Program-made: the position numbers and the translations under genes
Shown: positions 1 through 6,659 of the stretch, in pieces
Numbering within the stretch: the first letter of the stretch is position 1
Layout of the letters: every line of letters starts with the position of its first letter
Notes under the pieces: model-generated
The model's database searches: none
What the model saw: only the letters and a program-made list of their open reading frames with translations
What the model was told of the DNA's origin: nothing
NCBI GenBank assembly: GCA_963807355.1
Contig: CAWEBX010000033.1
Coordinates: forward strand, 1-64,000
Direction of reading: 5' to 3'
DNA length: 64,000 nucleotides
From: Nitrobacter sp963807355
GTDB taxonomy: Bacteria; Pseudomonadota; Alphaproteobacteria; Rhizobiales; Xanthobacteraceae

Positions 1-148
1 TGTCGGCGGCAACCTCGGCCTGCCGGACTTTCTTCTGCAGCTCGTATTGGGCGCCGCCAACTTTCGCCTTTGCGCGCTCGCCGTTGATGAACTCCGAGAG
101 ACGGTCCTGGAGTGATTTTGTTTGTTTGAAACGCCGCCGCTTCTGCAT
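1..148 (-). CDS. Hypothetical basic protein, C-terminal part outside window
   Basis: An open frame starts at the ATG at 148 (minus strand) and runs off the left edge, giving 49 visible residues. The N-terminus is very basic (MQKRRRFKQTKS) and is followed by a charged, probably helical stretch. A GGAG ribosome-binding site sits about 7 bases upstream. I do not recognise the family. It is the last visible member of a set of small minus-strand genes in an accessory region. The function is unknown. Confidence 0.5.
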   Translation of the reverse strand, partial: MQKRRRFKQTKSLQDRLSEFINGERAKAKVGGAQYELQKKVRQAEVAAD

Positions 149-316
149 GGCGCGCTCCTATTCCGGGCGGAGATGGGCGTATCAATGCATAATCTAGCTC
201 GAGGTTCAGTCCACTAGTGCACACACCAATGCCGTTTAAAGGCTTTGCTTTCCCCACTTGTTGCCCTTCTTGATCGGAAGGTGTTACCGATCGGCGGCGA
301 GGCGACCGTGCTGATT

Positions 317-604
317 TTAGGAGCGGGCGCACCAATATGGAAGTTCGGGCATCATGCCTTCCGGTTCATTGTCACGCAAATTTTGGAAGAAGTAGCTGCA
401 GAACTCGTTTACCGCCTCCATCGTGGGTAAGTCTTCTGGAATCCAATCAGCGGCGTCCAGCGCGGTGTCCAGTATGTTGAACCCATTCGTAAAGGAAAAA
501 TTGGTGACGGCTTTAGGCGAGTGGTCGCCTTCAGTTGCGAGCCTTACGGAATTGACAATCAGTAGTGTCTGAACGGCATTCAGAAAATCTTCGCGCTTTC
601 CCAT
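317..604 (-). CDS. Small hypothetical protein (95 aa)
   Basis: This 95-residue frame begins MGKREDFLNAVQ and is preceded by a good purine-rich ribosome-binding site (GAGGGGAAG directly upstream of the ATG). The protein is acidic and soluble, with no signal peptide or membrane segment. Its composition (LDTALDAADWIPEDLP, EAVNEFCSYFFQNL) looks like a real folded protein rather than a shadow frame. I do not recognise the family. It belongs to a run of small minus-strand genes near mobile-element remnants, so a prophage or island origin is plausible but not shown. Confidence 0.5.
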   Translation of the reverse strand: MGKREDFLNAVQTLLIVNSVRLATEGDHSPKAVTNFSFTNGFNILDTALDAADWIPEDLPTMEAVNEFCSYFFQNLRDNEPEGMMPELPYWCARS

Positions 605-720
605 CTTCCCCTCATCTACATCCGTGCCAAGCTAACTGGACGAATCATGGGCTTTGTCAGCCAATCAAGCCGTTACTATTTTAGCCCCGGACATCCACGC
701 CCTTTGTCCGACCGACCTCT

Positions 721-876
721 CTAACGAGGTTTTAGAATCTCATCTCTGCGGCTAAAGGAACAACTTCCCTCGTACAGCGAGGCAATCGAAAGCGAATCGA
801 CGACATCGCCAGCCTTAATGCCGCGCCGTTCGAACTCCTGTTCGATAGTTTGCCTGAGCTTATCCTTCTCCGTCAT
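721..876 (-). CDS. Small hypothetical protein (51 aa)
   Basis: A short frame starts MTEKDKLRQTIEQEFERRG and ends in a basic tail (RRDEILKPR). It is charged and probably helical at the N-terminus. The start has only a weak GA-rich upstream sequence. It lies head-to-tail between two other small minus-strand genes. There is no recognisable family, and support comes only from plausible amino-acid composition and position in the array. Confidence 0.35.
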   Translation of the reverse strand: MTEKDKLRQTIEQEFERRGIKAGDVVDSLSIASLYEGSCSFSRRDEILKPR

Positions 877-900
877 GATCTCACTCACCCTTGCTATCCC

Positions 901-1176
901 TCAGTATGTTCTCAGCCTCGCCGCCCTTTGTGCAATTCGTAGCTCACCTTCAATGCGGAGCCATTCTCCGTGGAGTCTTTCGGACTGCGCGACGACAATT
1001 CCGCTTTGTGGAGACGAACTGTCGGGCCACTGTGTTACTTCCGCAATCAAACAATCCTGATCCTCGCCGAGTAAAGCAAGCCTTATGAGAGCAGCGGCCT
1101 CATCGGCATACTTGCCTTCATCCGTGTGGACGCCTTTACTCTTGCGTACGGCCGTTACGTAGTAGCGATCGGTCAT
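901..1176 (-). CDS. Small hypothetical protein (91 aa)
   Basis: The frame reads MTDRYYVTAVRKSK and continues to a charged C-terminus rich in Arg and Glu. The start at 1176 is chosen over an in-frame ATG at 1188 because a GGAGG ribosome-binding site ends 5 bases upstream of it, overlapping the upstream ATG. The protein appears soluble, with alternating beta-like and helical segments (DEGKYADEAAALIRLALLGED). The family is not recognised. It lies in the same orientation as the other small genes of this accessory block. Confidence 0.5.
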   Translation of the reverse strand: MTDRYYVTAVRKSKGVHTDEGKYADEAAALIRLALLGEDQDCLIAEVTQWPDSSSPQSGIVVAQSERLHGEWLRIEGELRIAQRAARLRTY

Positions 1177-1249
1177 AGAGGCCTCCATCGTTAGCCGCCA
1201 CTGCCGGGATGCGGCGGATTATCCGCGAGACGATGGAGCGGTGGCGGCT

Positions 1250-1390
1250 TTAGTCGCTGTGCAGCTTACCGTCTGAAAGCAACTGCTTCACACGAACCGT
1301 CATGCGATCCACTAAAGCAGGATCTAGGTCGGCTTCTTCCAGGGGCCTAATCTTCAATAGGCCAGATCCTGCACGCACTTGCTCCCACAT
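1250..1390 (-). CDS. Very small hypothetical protein (46 aa)
   Basis: This 46-residue frame begins MWEQVRAGSGLLKIRPLEE and ends LLSDGKLHSD. A GGAG ribosome-binding site lies 5 bases before the ATG. It is acidic in the centre, with a helical-looking second half. It may be a small phage- or plasmid-type protein. No family is recognised, and the call rests on the ribosome-binding site, composition and co-orientation with its neighbours. Confidence 0.4.
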   Translation of the reverse strand: MWEQVRAGSGLLKIRPLEEADLDPALVDRMTVRVKQLLSDGKLHSD

Positions 1391-1576
1391 AGTTTCTCCA
1401 CATAGCACCAATTCCAGTTAGTCGAGGATCACACCTTGGCTTCCGATGTTGGCTCTGCTTTCTTTAATCCATCGCTCAGCGATCCCGCGCCAGCTTCCTC
1501 CTCGCCGGTAGGCAAGCCTGCACCGGCGGGTTTTCTTGAGAACATAATGCTGACAGGAGCGTTCTCTCAGTGAGAT

Positions 1577-1628
1577 GTCTTAGGACGCCGAGAGGTCTTA
1601 GGACGCCTCCCGGTGACGGGCTCTCGGC
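1577..1628. repeat. Nested hairpin with 13-bp direct repeat
   Basis: The 13-mer GTCTTAGGACGCC occurs at 1577-1589 and again at 1595-1607. An inverted pair, GCCGAGAG (1587-1594) and CTCTCGGC (1621-1628), encloses an inner CCCG-GTGA-CGGG hairpin with a GNRA-like loop. It lies just past the stop codon of the small membrane-protein gene on the minus strand. It could be a transcript-end structure or a processing site. There is no T-tract, so a simple intrinsic terminator is not supported. Confidence 0.4.
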
Positions 1629-1665
1629 ACCTAAGGCGACGCCGGTGCCCGTCACTCGGGGAGGT

Positions 1666-1830
1666 TTATTGTTCGCCGATGAGCGAATAGAGAAGAGCTA
1701 ATACAAAAACAACGTATCCCCCAGCAGCCAGTGCCAGCATGGCCTTTTGCTGAGGGATGATCCGGTTCAGTTCCGGATTTGGGCTGCCCACCACAGGGCG
1801 TCCAATAAGCGGATCGTATGCCACGGACAT
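1666..1830 (-). CDS. Small single-pass membrane protein (54 aa)
   Basis: The 54-residue protein begins MSVAYDPLIGRPVVGSPNPE and has one hydrophobic segment near the C-terminus (about residues 30-50, AMLALAAGGYVVFVLALLYS), ending IGEQ. A strong GGGAGG ribosome-binding site lies just upstream of the ATG. The layout of a short polar N-terminus followed by one membrane helix suggests an inner-membrane miniprotein. The function is unknown and the family is not recognised. Confidence 0.55.
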   Translation of the reverse strand: MSVAYDPLIGRPVVGSPNPELNRIIPQQKAMLALAAGGYVVFVLALLYSLIGEQ

Positions 1831-1904
1831 GCCTCCCGGTTAGAGGAGCCCATGAACTAGGTGCACATCCAGTTACTCCTAGATGCCGCAGCCTCAACCC
1901 ACCA

Positions 1905-2156
1905 TCACATCCCCGTGCCTGGGCGGCATCGTGAGCCGCTGGTTGGAATCTTTGCCTTCATCGCTGCTAAGCCTGCCGCCGTAATGCGAAACGTAGAGGC
2001 CGCTGGGACTTCGATCCAGCCTTTTGCGATCATTTTGTTGATTATTACCGCCGCGGGTTGGAACTGCCTTTTATGTAGCTCGCCCCCCCGCTCGTGAAGA
2101 ATCTGCAAGATGCTCCGCTCTCGATGAGTAGGTATGTGACTAGCTCTGGCCGGCAT
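1905..2156 (-). CDS. Small hypothetical protein, possible winged-helix fold
   Basis: The 83-residue protein starts MPARASHIPTHRERSILQIL. The pattern HRERSILQILHERGG, then AAVIINKMIAKGWIEV and FRITAAGLAAMKA, resembles a winged-helix DNA-binding unit: two helices, a recognition helix, then a wing and an ITxxGL motif. That is a pattern judgement, not a family match. Its ATG overlaps the stop codon of the upstream gene (TAATG), so the two are probably translated together. Confidence 0.5.
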   Translation of the reverse strand: MPARASHIPTHRERSILQILHERGGELHKRQFQPAAVIINKMIAKGWIEVPAASTFRITAAGLAAMKAKIPTSGSRCRPGTGM

Positions 2157-2392
2157 TAGCTGCCCTTCGTCTTCAGTCCCGCCTTTTTCTTCTTCGGCGG
2201 CGGAGGTGGCTCTATAGCCTCACGAGCCAGCCGCTCTGCCCTTAGACGCTCGCGGTTCTTAGCGAATGCTTCGGCTGCTTTCTCATGCTCGGCCATCGCC
2301 ACTCGTGCGTCTGTTTCCTTGAGCGCCTTGCGGGATTGCTTCTCCTCTTTCGAAGGAAGCTTGCGTCGTTCGGACCAATCGGGCGCCTTCAT
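2156..2392 (-). CDS. Small charged hypothetical protein (78 aa)
   Basis: A highly charged protein starts MKAPDWSERRKLPSKEEKQS. Its centre is a long Glu/Lys/Arg/Ala helix, probably coiled coil, and it ends in a polyproline run followed by a poly-lysine tail (PPPPPKKKKAG). It may bind nucleic acid, but there is no specific family evidence. It forms a two-gene unit with the downstream gene through a one-base TAATG stop/start overlap. Confidence 0.45.
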   Translation of the reverse strand: MKAPDWSERRKLPSKEEKQSRKALKETDARVAMAEHEKAAEAFAKNRERLRAERLAREAIEPPPPPKKKKAGLKTKGS

Positions 2393-2724
2393 TCTATTTG
2401 CCCTAACCCAATTTTTTTCTCAGAGCGTCGAGGCTCACTTGGGCAATCCCGATGCACTCCGCATTTCGCGTGGCGGCTCGCCAAAAGTATTTCATCCTGA
2501 GCTTCTTTCGGAAAGGGCGCAACTCTGGCCTGCAAATCGCTGACAAACGACGTCCACTTTGACTGAGCCTCGGGTCCGGTGAGATTGGCCGCTAGGGATT
2601 TCGCCAGAAGTCATCAACCAAATCTTCGATAGCCATGAGCGCCCCCCGCTGTCCCAAAAGCCTATCGCAGGTCGCGGGCGCACAAAAGCGCCCCGTGTGC
2701 CCGTCAGCTCAGCATCACTTCCGA
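2393..2724. other. Stretch without a supported gene
   Basis: Open frames exist on both strands here (for example 2492-2767 minus and 2319-2543 plus). Their predicted proteins are rich in Ser, Arg, Cys and Trp with no motif or good start signal, and I judge them non-coding. No repeat or RNA gene was recognised. Confidence 0.4.
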
Positions 2725-2856
2725 CTAGCTCCCGATAACAGTTCGCAGCGCCAAGATTATGATCCACGCCACCAACCCCGAAACCATAGCTATCAGCAAA
2801 TCAGGCCGTCCCGCCGGTGCGGCGTGCCGCCGGACCCATTGCCATAAGCGGTTCAT
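2725..2856 (-). CDS. Small membrane protein (43 aa)
   Basis: The protein starts MNRLWQWVRRHAAPAGRPDL and has one hydrophobic helix (about residues 20-40, LIAMVSGLVAWIIILALRTV). The basic N-terminus predicts a cytoplasmic-in orientation. The ATG overlaps the stop codon of the upstream ribbon-helix-helix gene (ATGA), which implies translational coupling. A longer in-frame extension upstream exists but would overlap that gene fully, so the short start is preferred. The function is unknown. Confidence 0.5.
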   Translation of the reverse strand: MNRLWQWVRRHAAPAGRPDLLIAMVSGLVAWIIILALRTVIGS

Positions 2857-3053
2857 TTTCCCTTCGCCTTCAGCCCGAGCTCGACCAGGCGGCGGATGGC
2901 TTCGGAGCGCGATGGCTTGTCGGGTTGTCGAGCTGCCCATTGGTCGAGCGCGGTGCGCAACTCTGAAGACAGGCGAATAGCGGTCACCTGGTCTTGCCCT
3001 GTCGCGGGGCGGCCTGGTCGTTTTCGTATTACGTTTTTTGTTGCCTTCGCCAT
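2853..3053 (-). CDS. Ribbon-helix-helix (CopG/Arc-like) DNA-binding protein
   Basis: The 66-residue protein has a basic N-terminus (MAKATKNVIRKRPGRPATG) and then the pattern of a ribbon-helix-helix repressor: a short beta strand (QVTAIRLSS), a first helix (ELRTALDQWAA) and a second helix after the turn (SRSEAIRRLVELGL). Such proteins usually act as dimeric repressors of plasmid, phage or toxin-antitoxin operons. Its last codons overlap the start of a 43-residue membrane protein, so the pair may be a small regulatory or toxin-antitoxin-like unit. That is inference. The internal ATG at 3053 is chosen because sequence upstream of it lacks family character. Confidence 0.6.
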   Translation of the reverse strand: MAKATKNVIRKRPGRPATGQDQVTAIRLSSELRTALDQWAARQPDKPSRSEAIRRLVELGLKAKGK

Positions 3054-3093
3054 AAACGCGTAGTACACAAACCTTGCTTGAAGAACAAGCGGC

Positions 3094-3470
3094 TTGCCTA
3101 CGTGTTCGAAGCACGAAGGCAAGCCTGACCCACAGCAAGGATCAGACCCATGCCGCAGGCTAAAGCATCGGAAATTCACGGAGCGCTGGCGGAAGATAGC
3201 CGATAAGGCCGGCGTTCCGAAAAACATCTGGAACATGGACGCCCGTGCCGGTGCCATCACTGAAGCATACGACCTGGGTGCGGCGGAGACGGACGTCATG
3301 AAGTCGGCAGGTCACAAGAACCGCCGACCAGCGCCCGCTACAACCGCGGTACCAGGAAGCAGGACCAGCCGTGTTGCTTCTATTCGGATGCAGAAACGCA
3401 CCGAGAACAAGTGATGGGGGACGCGGGAGGGACGTTTGGGGGACGTCGCCCGCAACTCGTTGATCTATAA
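3094..3470 (+). pseudogene. Tyrosine recombinase (integrase) C-terminal remnant, frameshifted
   Basis: The frame from 3094 contains FTERWRKIADKAGVP, then NMDARAGAITEAYDLGA and SAGHKN, which match the C-terminal catalytic part of phage-type tyrosine recombinases (the box with Arg and the downstream His). After about 3325 the family continues in the next frame with TSARYNRGTRKQ at 3331-3366, which carries the catalytic tyrosine (codon 3339-3341). A one-base frameshift therefore separates the His and Tyr boxes, and the N-terminal two thirds of the enzyme is absent. The fragment is non-functional and marks a past integration event next to the broken radC. Confidence 0.65.
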
Positions 3471-3483
3471 TATTAATAGGTTG

Positions 3484-3694
3484 CGAGGAAACACATCCGG
3501 ATCCTGTTCCTCGATAAGCGCAACCAGCTTATCGCAGACGAGTTTGCAACAGGTCGGGCACCGTCGATCATACTCCGGTTTATCCTCGCGAGGTCGTCAA
3601 GCGTGCGCTCGAGCTATCCGCAACCTCGATCATCATGGTGCATGACAATGGCAAATCTGATAAATCTGAAATTCGCAAGCGATTTCAATGCTGA
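3484..3694 (+). pseudogene. radC: radC remnant, left part (frameshifted)
   Basis: Codons from about 3484 read KHIRILFLDKRNQLIADE, the conserved core of RadC/DUF2466 proteins. After an apparent extra base near 3545 and another near 3560 the family continues as TVDHTPVYPREVVKRALEL, then IIMVH at about 3630-3645. RadC homology ends there and the frame stops at 3692. The matching right part, beginning at the same VH position, lies about 3 kb downstream at 6660. The gene is dead in at least two ways: single-base shifts and the large separation. Confidence 0.65.
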
Positions 3695-3810
3695 AATTTC
3701 TACAAAACCCGCGTGTTACACGTACTGTTGCTAGGCTCAGGACCTATTAAATTTGTTTGTTGCGGGCTGGTTGGCAGCTTGATTCAATGGTGATGCTGGG
3801 AGGCGTCGCC

Positions 3811-4179
3811 ATGACTGATCTTTTGCTGCTATCGGAGGCACAGATGCGCCGGATCGAACCGTATTTTCCATTGTCACATGGGATTGCGAGGGTTGATGAC
3901 CGGCGGGTCATCAGCGGCATCATCTTCGTCATCAGAAATGGTTTGCGCTGGCGCGATGCGCCGCCCGGCTATGGTCCGCACAAGACAATCTATAACCGGT
4001 TCGTGCGCTGGAGCCGCCTCGGTGTGTTCAACAAGATATTTGCCGAACTGGCGCGCAAGGCCGGCAAGCCATCTCGCCTGATGATTGATGCGACGCATCT
4101 GAAGGCGCATCGCACCGCTGCCAGCCTTTTAAAAAAGGGCCTGTTCCCCGACGTATCGGGCGTACGAAAGGCGGCCTGA
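3811..4179 (+). CDS. IS5-family transposase, orfA
   Basis: The 122-residue product starts MTDLLLLSEAQMRRIEPYFP, with a GGGAGG ribosome-binding site upstream. It contains the IS5-family N-terminal DUF4096-like part (VISGIIFVIRNGLRWRDAPPG) and the first catalytic Asp (MIDATHLKAHRTAAS). The frame contains the heptamer A_AAA_AAG at 4131-4137. A -1 slip there continues into orfB and makes the full transposase. Without slippage orfA ends at 4179 as a short product that may act as a regulator, as in related elements. Confidence 0.75.
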   Translation: MTDLLLLSEAQMRRIEPYFPLSHGIARVDDRRVISGIIFVIRNGLRWRDAPPGYGPHKTIYNRFVRWSRLGVFNKIFAELARKAGKPSRLMIDATHLKAHRTAASLLKKGLFPDVSGVRKAA

Positions 4180-4565
4180 ATTCAAAGCTGCATGCTGTCT
4201 GCGACGGTCAGGGGCGTCCCGTCATCATGCTGCTCAGCGAAGGCCAGATGAGCGATTACAAGGGCGCGGCGCTGATAATTGATGCGCTGCCGCCCGCCGG
4301 GCAGTTGCTCGCCGACAAGGGGTACGATGCCGACTGGTTTCGCCGGGCTCTCGCTGAACGCGGCATTATGGCCTGCATCCCTTCGAAGTCGAACCGCAAA
4401 AGCCCGATCGAACATGACCGCGAACTCTATCGTCACCGCCACAAGATCGAGAACATGTTCGGCAGGCTCAAGGATTGGCGGCGCATCCACACCCGCTACG
4501 ACAGATGTGCACACACGTTCATGTCCGCCATCTGCATCGCTGCTAGCGTTATCTTCTGGCTCTGA
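4137..4565 (+). CDS. IS5-family transposase, orfB part (frameshift product)
   Basis: After a -1 shift at 4131-4137 the frame reads KKGPVPRRIGRTKGGLNSKL and runs to 4565. It holds the second catalytic Asp (LLADKGYDADWFRRAL) and the Glu box (HKIENMFGRLKDWRRI), followed by a hydrophobic C-terminus. The part has no good start of its own, since the first in-frame ATG is at 4227, well inside conserved sequence. Production as an orfAB fusion is therefore expected. The predicted fusion is about 251 residues, normal for this group. Confidence 0.7.
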   Translation, partial: GPVPRRIGRTKGGLNSKLHAVCDGQGRPVIMLLSEGQMSDYKGAALIIDALPPAGQLLADKGYDADWFRRALAERGIMACIPSKSNRKSPIEHDRELYRHRHKIENMFGRLKDWRRIHTRYDRCAHTFMSAICIAASVIFWL

Positions 4566-4592
4566 TCAATAAGTCCTGAGCCTAGTTGTCAG

Positions 4593-4650
4593 GGTGATAC
4601 TGGGCAGGGTTTTAGATCGAAACCATCACGGGAATTCCCTAAATCAGTAT
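4593..4650. repeat. 11-bp imperfect inverted repeat
   Basis: GGGTGATACTG near 4592 and CAGTATCGCCC near 4644 are inverted copies differing at one base, with about 42 bases between them. They lie just right of the IS5-family element in a non-coding stretch. They may be remnants of another mobile element or an operator. The bases 4586-4797 otherwise hold no supported gene. Confidence 0.3.
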
Positions 4651-4797
4651 CGCCCGCTAACGTGTTTGCGCAACCTTGGGTGGGCAGCATGGCAGACGGA
4701 ATCGCGGCGGGCAGGACGATGACGAGACACTCCCTCAGCCACCAGCGCGAGGCACTGGCGCTCTGCTTTCGTACCATAGCGCATCCATAGCCGACCT

Positions 4798-5541
4798 GCG
4801 ATTTTTAGCTTCATCTGCGACACGGTGGTTTCCAGTGACTATATCTCGCACGTCGCGCGCCAGGCGCTTGATGGTATTGACTGAAACAGAAAGAGCCTGG
4901 CGAACTAGCGAAAACAGCGCCAGGAAAGCGCACGCAGTTTCTTAGGGAAAACAGACAGGCCTTGTTGGAAATGTTTGTCGCTCGACTGGTCGACAATTTT
5001 CAGAAATACCTTGTTGATCTGATCCGAGAAATTCTCCGCTCCAAGCCGGCCATGCTCAGCACTAAACAGCAAGCCATCTCGTTAGAGGACGTTCTGAAGC
5101 ATGGCAGCATCGAAGGACTGGTGCATGACGTTATCGAACGCCGGGTCAACACTCTGTCTTACGATGGCTTCGCTGACCTTCAAAAATGGTGCGCCGAAAG
5201 AGGAATCCAAATCAAAGTCGCGCCGTCAAAACGCGATGCAGTCGTAGAGCTAATCTACAAGGAACATCATTGCCCATAATCGGGGATTTGTTGATGAGCG
5301 CTATCTGCGTTCAGTTAAGAGTAAAGAATTCAAAATCGGCGACTGCCGGAAGCTAGACGTAGACGATTTATTTAAAGGATTGAGCCTGCTGAACGGAATT
5401 GTGTTCGACACTAATAGCGCCGCACGAAGAAAGTTTGGACTTGCCTCGGTTGAGGTAAGACCGCGCAAGAAGGCCAAGGACAAGAAACCCGAGAAGGACG
5501 CATCCGTCTCACAGGAATCAGTACCGGGTCACGATGGTTGA
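4798..5541 (+). pseudogene. HEPN-like protein gene, broken by frameshifts
   Basis: Three adjacent frames join into one protein. The first (about 4798-4881) reads SSDYISHVARQALDGID. The second (4881-5260) reads LKQKEPGELAKTAPGKRTQF and continues through LLEMFVARLVDNFQKYLVDL to DAVVELIYK. The third (5256-5541) reads RNIIAHNRGFVDERYLRSV and ends in a charged tail. RNIIAH fits the Rx4-6H motif of HEPN-domain ribonuclease-like proteins, and the second shift lies right at its Arg. The middle frame alone gives 105 residues from a TTG at 4962. No start codon is found for the first part, so the gene is N-terminally truncated or disrupted. It is convergent with, and overlaps, the methyltransferase gene by about 131 bases. 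Confidence 0.6.
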
Positions 5542-6355
5542 TTGTCGTTGGCAGCGGACGGCGGGTTATCGTTGGCAGCTTCGATGCAGCTCGCGCAATT
5601 CGCATGTACTCATTGGAAATTTCTATGCCGACGAACTTGCGCCCAAGCTGTAGAGCCATCTTCCCAGTAGTGCCAGAACCAAGGAACGGGTCTAGAACCA
5701 AGTCGCCAGGGTTCGACCATGACATGATGTGATCTCGTGCGAGGGCCTCTGAGAACGTTGCCGGATGTTCTTGTTTCTTGCCGAACTGTTCCTGCCCACT
5801 TGTATTCAGCTTCCATATATTCTTGCGACCGCCGAACGCACTGTCGCTCTGCCTTGTATTGCAGTCATTGGTGATTGTACCGTCGCGATGCCGCCGCGAT
5901 GACTTGCCGACCGGCTTACCAAACTTAATGGGCACGTCTTTTAGCTGATGGAACGTCGCCGGCTTTCCCTTGCTAAACCCAAACATATACTCAAATATTT
6001 GGTGACATCTGGTCGATGAAGGATTACCGAAATGCGGCTTTTCCCATATCATCGTGTCATGCAGATTAAACCCGCACACATCTTTGAAAAATAGCGCCTG
6101 CCGAAACGATGTGCCGCTTTCGCTTCCGCTGATAGTCGCGTCACCAACAACCCACACCACAACGCCTCCATGCTTTGTGACACGGGACAGTTCACGCGCT
6201 ATCGTTTCAAAGTCGAAGGTGAAGTCGTTGTATGTGCGTAGGTTGTCATACGGCGGGCTTGTAACGGTCAGGTCAATGCTGTCCGCTTCAATCTCATTAA
6301 GCAGCTCGGCGCAATCGCCTTGCAGCAGCTCAAAATTATCATTCGCAAATTTCAT
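5411..6355 (-). CDS. SPPY-type (beta-class) DNA methyltransferase
   Basis: The 314-residue protein begins MKFANDNFELLQGDCAELL. Motif IV is TSPPY (residues 32-36) and motif I is DPFLGSGTTG (222-231), so the catalytic motif precedes the AdoMet motif, as in beta-class enzymes of the N4-cytosine/N6-adenine family. A VGIEISNEY segment follows. An upstream in-frame start (6412) would add 19 unconvincing residues. After about residue 258 the tail is rich in Pro and Arg and overlaps the opposing HEPN-like pseudogene, so the native C-terminus may be altered. No restriction endonuclease gene is adjacent, so it is an orphan or phage-type enzyme. Target sequence unknown. Confidence 0.8.
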   Translation of the reverse strand: MKFANDNFELLQGDCAELLNEIEADSIDLTVTSPPYDNLRTYNDFTFDFETIARELSRVTKHGGVVVWVVGDATISGSESGTSFRQALFFKDVCGFNLHDTMIWEKPHFGNPSSTRCHQIFEYMFGFSKGKPATFHQLKDVPIKFGKPVGKSSRRHRDGTITNDCNTRQSDSAFGGRKNIWKLNTSGQEQFGKKQEHPATFSEALARDHIMSWSNPGDLVLDPFLGSGTTGKMALQLGRKFVGIEISNEYMRIARAASKLPTITRRPLPTTINHRDPVLIPVRRMRPSRVSCPWPSCAVLPQPRQVQTFFVRRY

Positions 6356-6503
6356 GTAGTCGGCAGTAGTGAAGTTGGACGATGCGCAATTGTATAACGT
6401 AAGCGCAAACAACTGAGCGCAGGCATTGCGTTATATTGCGGGAATCAGCGTGATGTTTAGCGGCAGAGCGCGCGCACAGGCGCTAAATTCAGCCTATCAG
6501 CTT

Positions 6504-6548
6504 GTTACCAGTTAGCGACGCAATGTGTTGCCAGTCCTGTTACCAGTT
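6504..6548. repeat. 10-bp direct repeat GTTACCAGTT
   Basis: GTTACCAGTT occurs at 6504-6513 and at 6539-6548, with a partial copy (TTGCCAGT) in between. It lies between the methyltransferase start and the right radC remnant. It may be a protein-binding array or a leftover of an insertion boundary. No function is proposed. Confidence 0.3.
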
Positions 6549-6659
6549 TGCGCGAAGCTACCCCGTTTTACTTGCCGATACTTCCCGCGAATACTGTATT
6601 TGCGTTTGGCAAGGAGCAAGGACGACAATATTCAGATAGGGAACGACTTTGCGGGACTT

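Larger units (their letters stand above)
3734..4582 (+). mobile_element. IS5-family (IS427-like) insertion sequence, 849 bp
   Basis: The imperfect terminal inverted repeats begin GGCTCAGGACCTATT on the left (3734) and, read inward on the other strand, GGCTCAGGACTTATT on the right (ending 4582). Both ends are flanked by TA within a CTAG context, consistent with the TA or CTAG target preference of IS5-type elements. Inside are two overlapping transposase frames joined by an A6G slippery site. The element looks structurally intact: both ends, a ribosome-binding site and all three DDE-type acidic residues are visible. It sits in the gap between the two radC remnants. Confidence 0.8.

Noticed and set aside
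2492..2767. 91-aa minus-strand open frame
   Set aside because: Ser/Arg/Trp-rich without motif or ribosome-binding site, and it overlaps the better supported small membrane protein.
3436..3645. 69-aa plus-strand open frame
   Set aside because: It only reads through integrase and radC remnants in mixed frames and is not a gene by itself.
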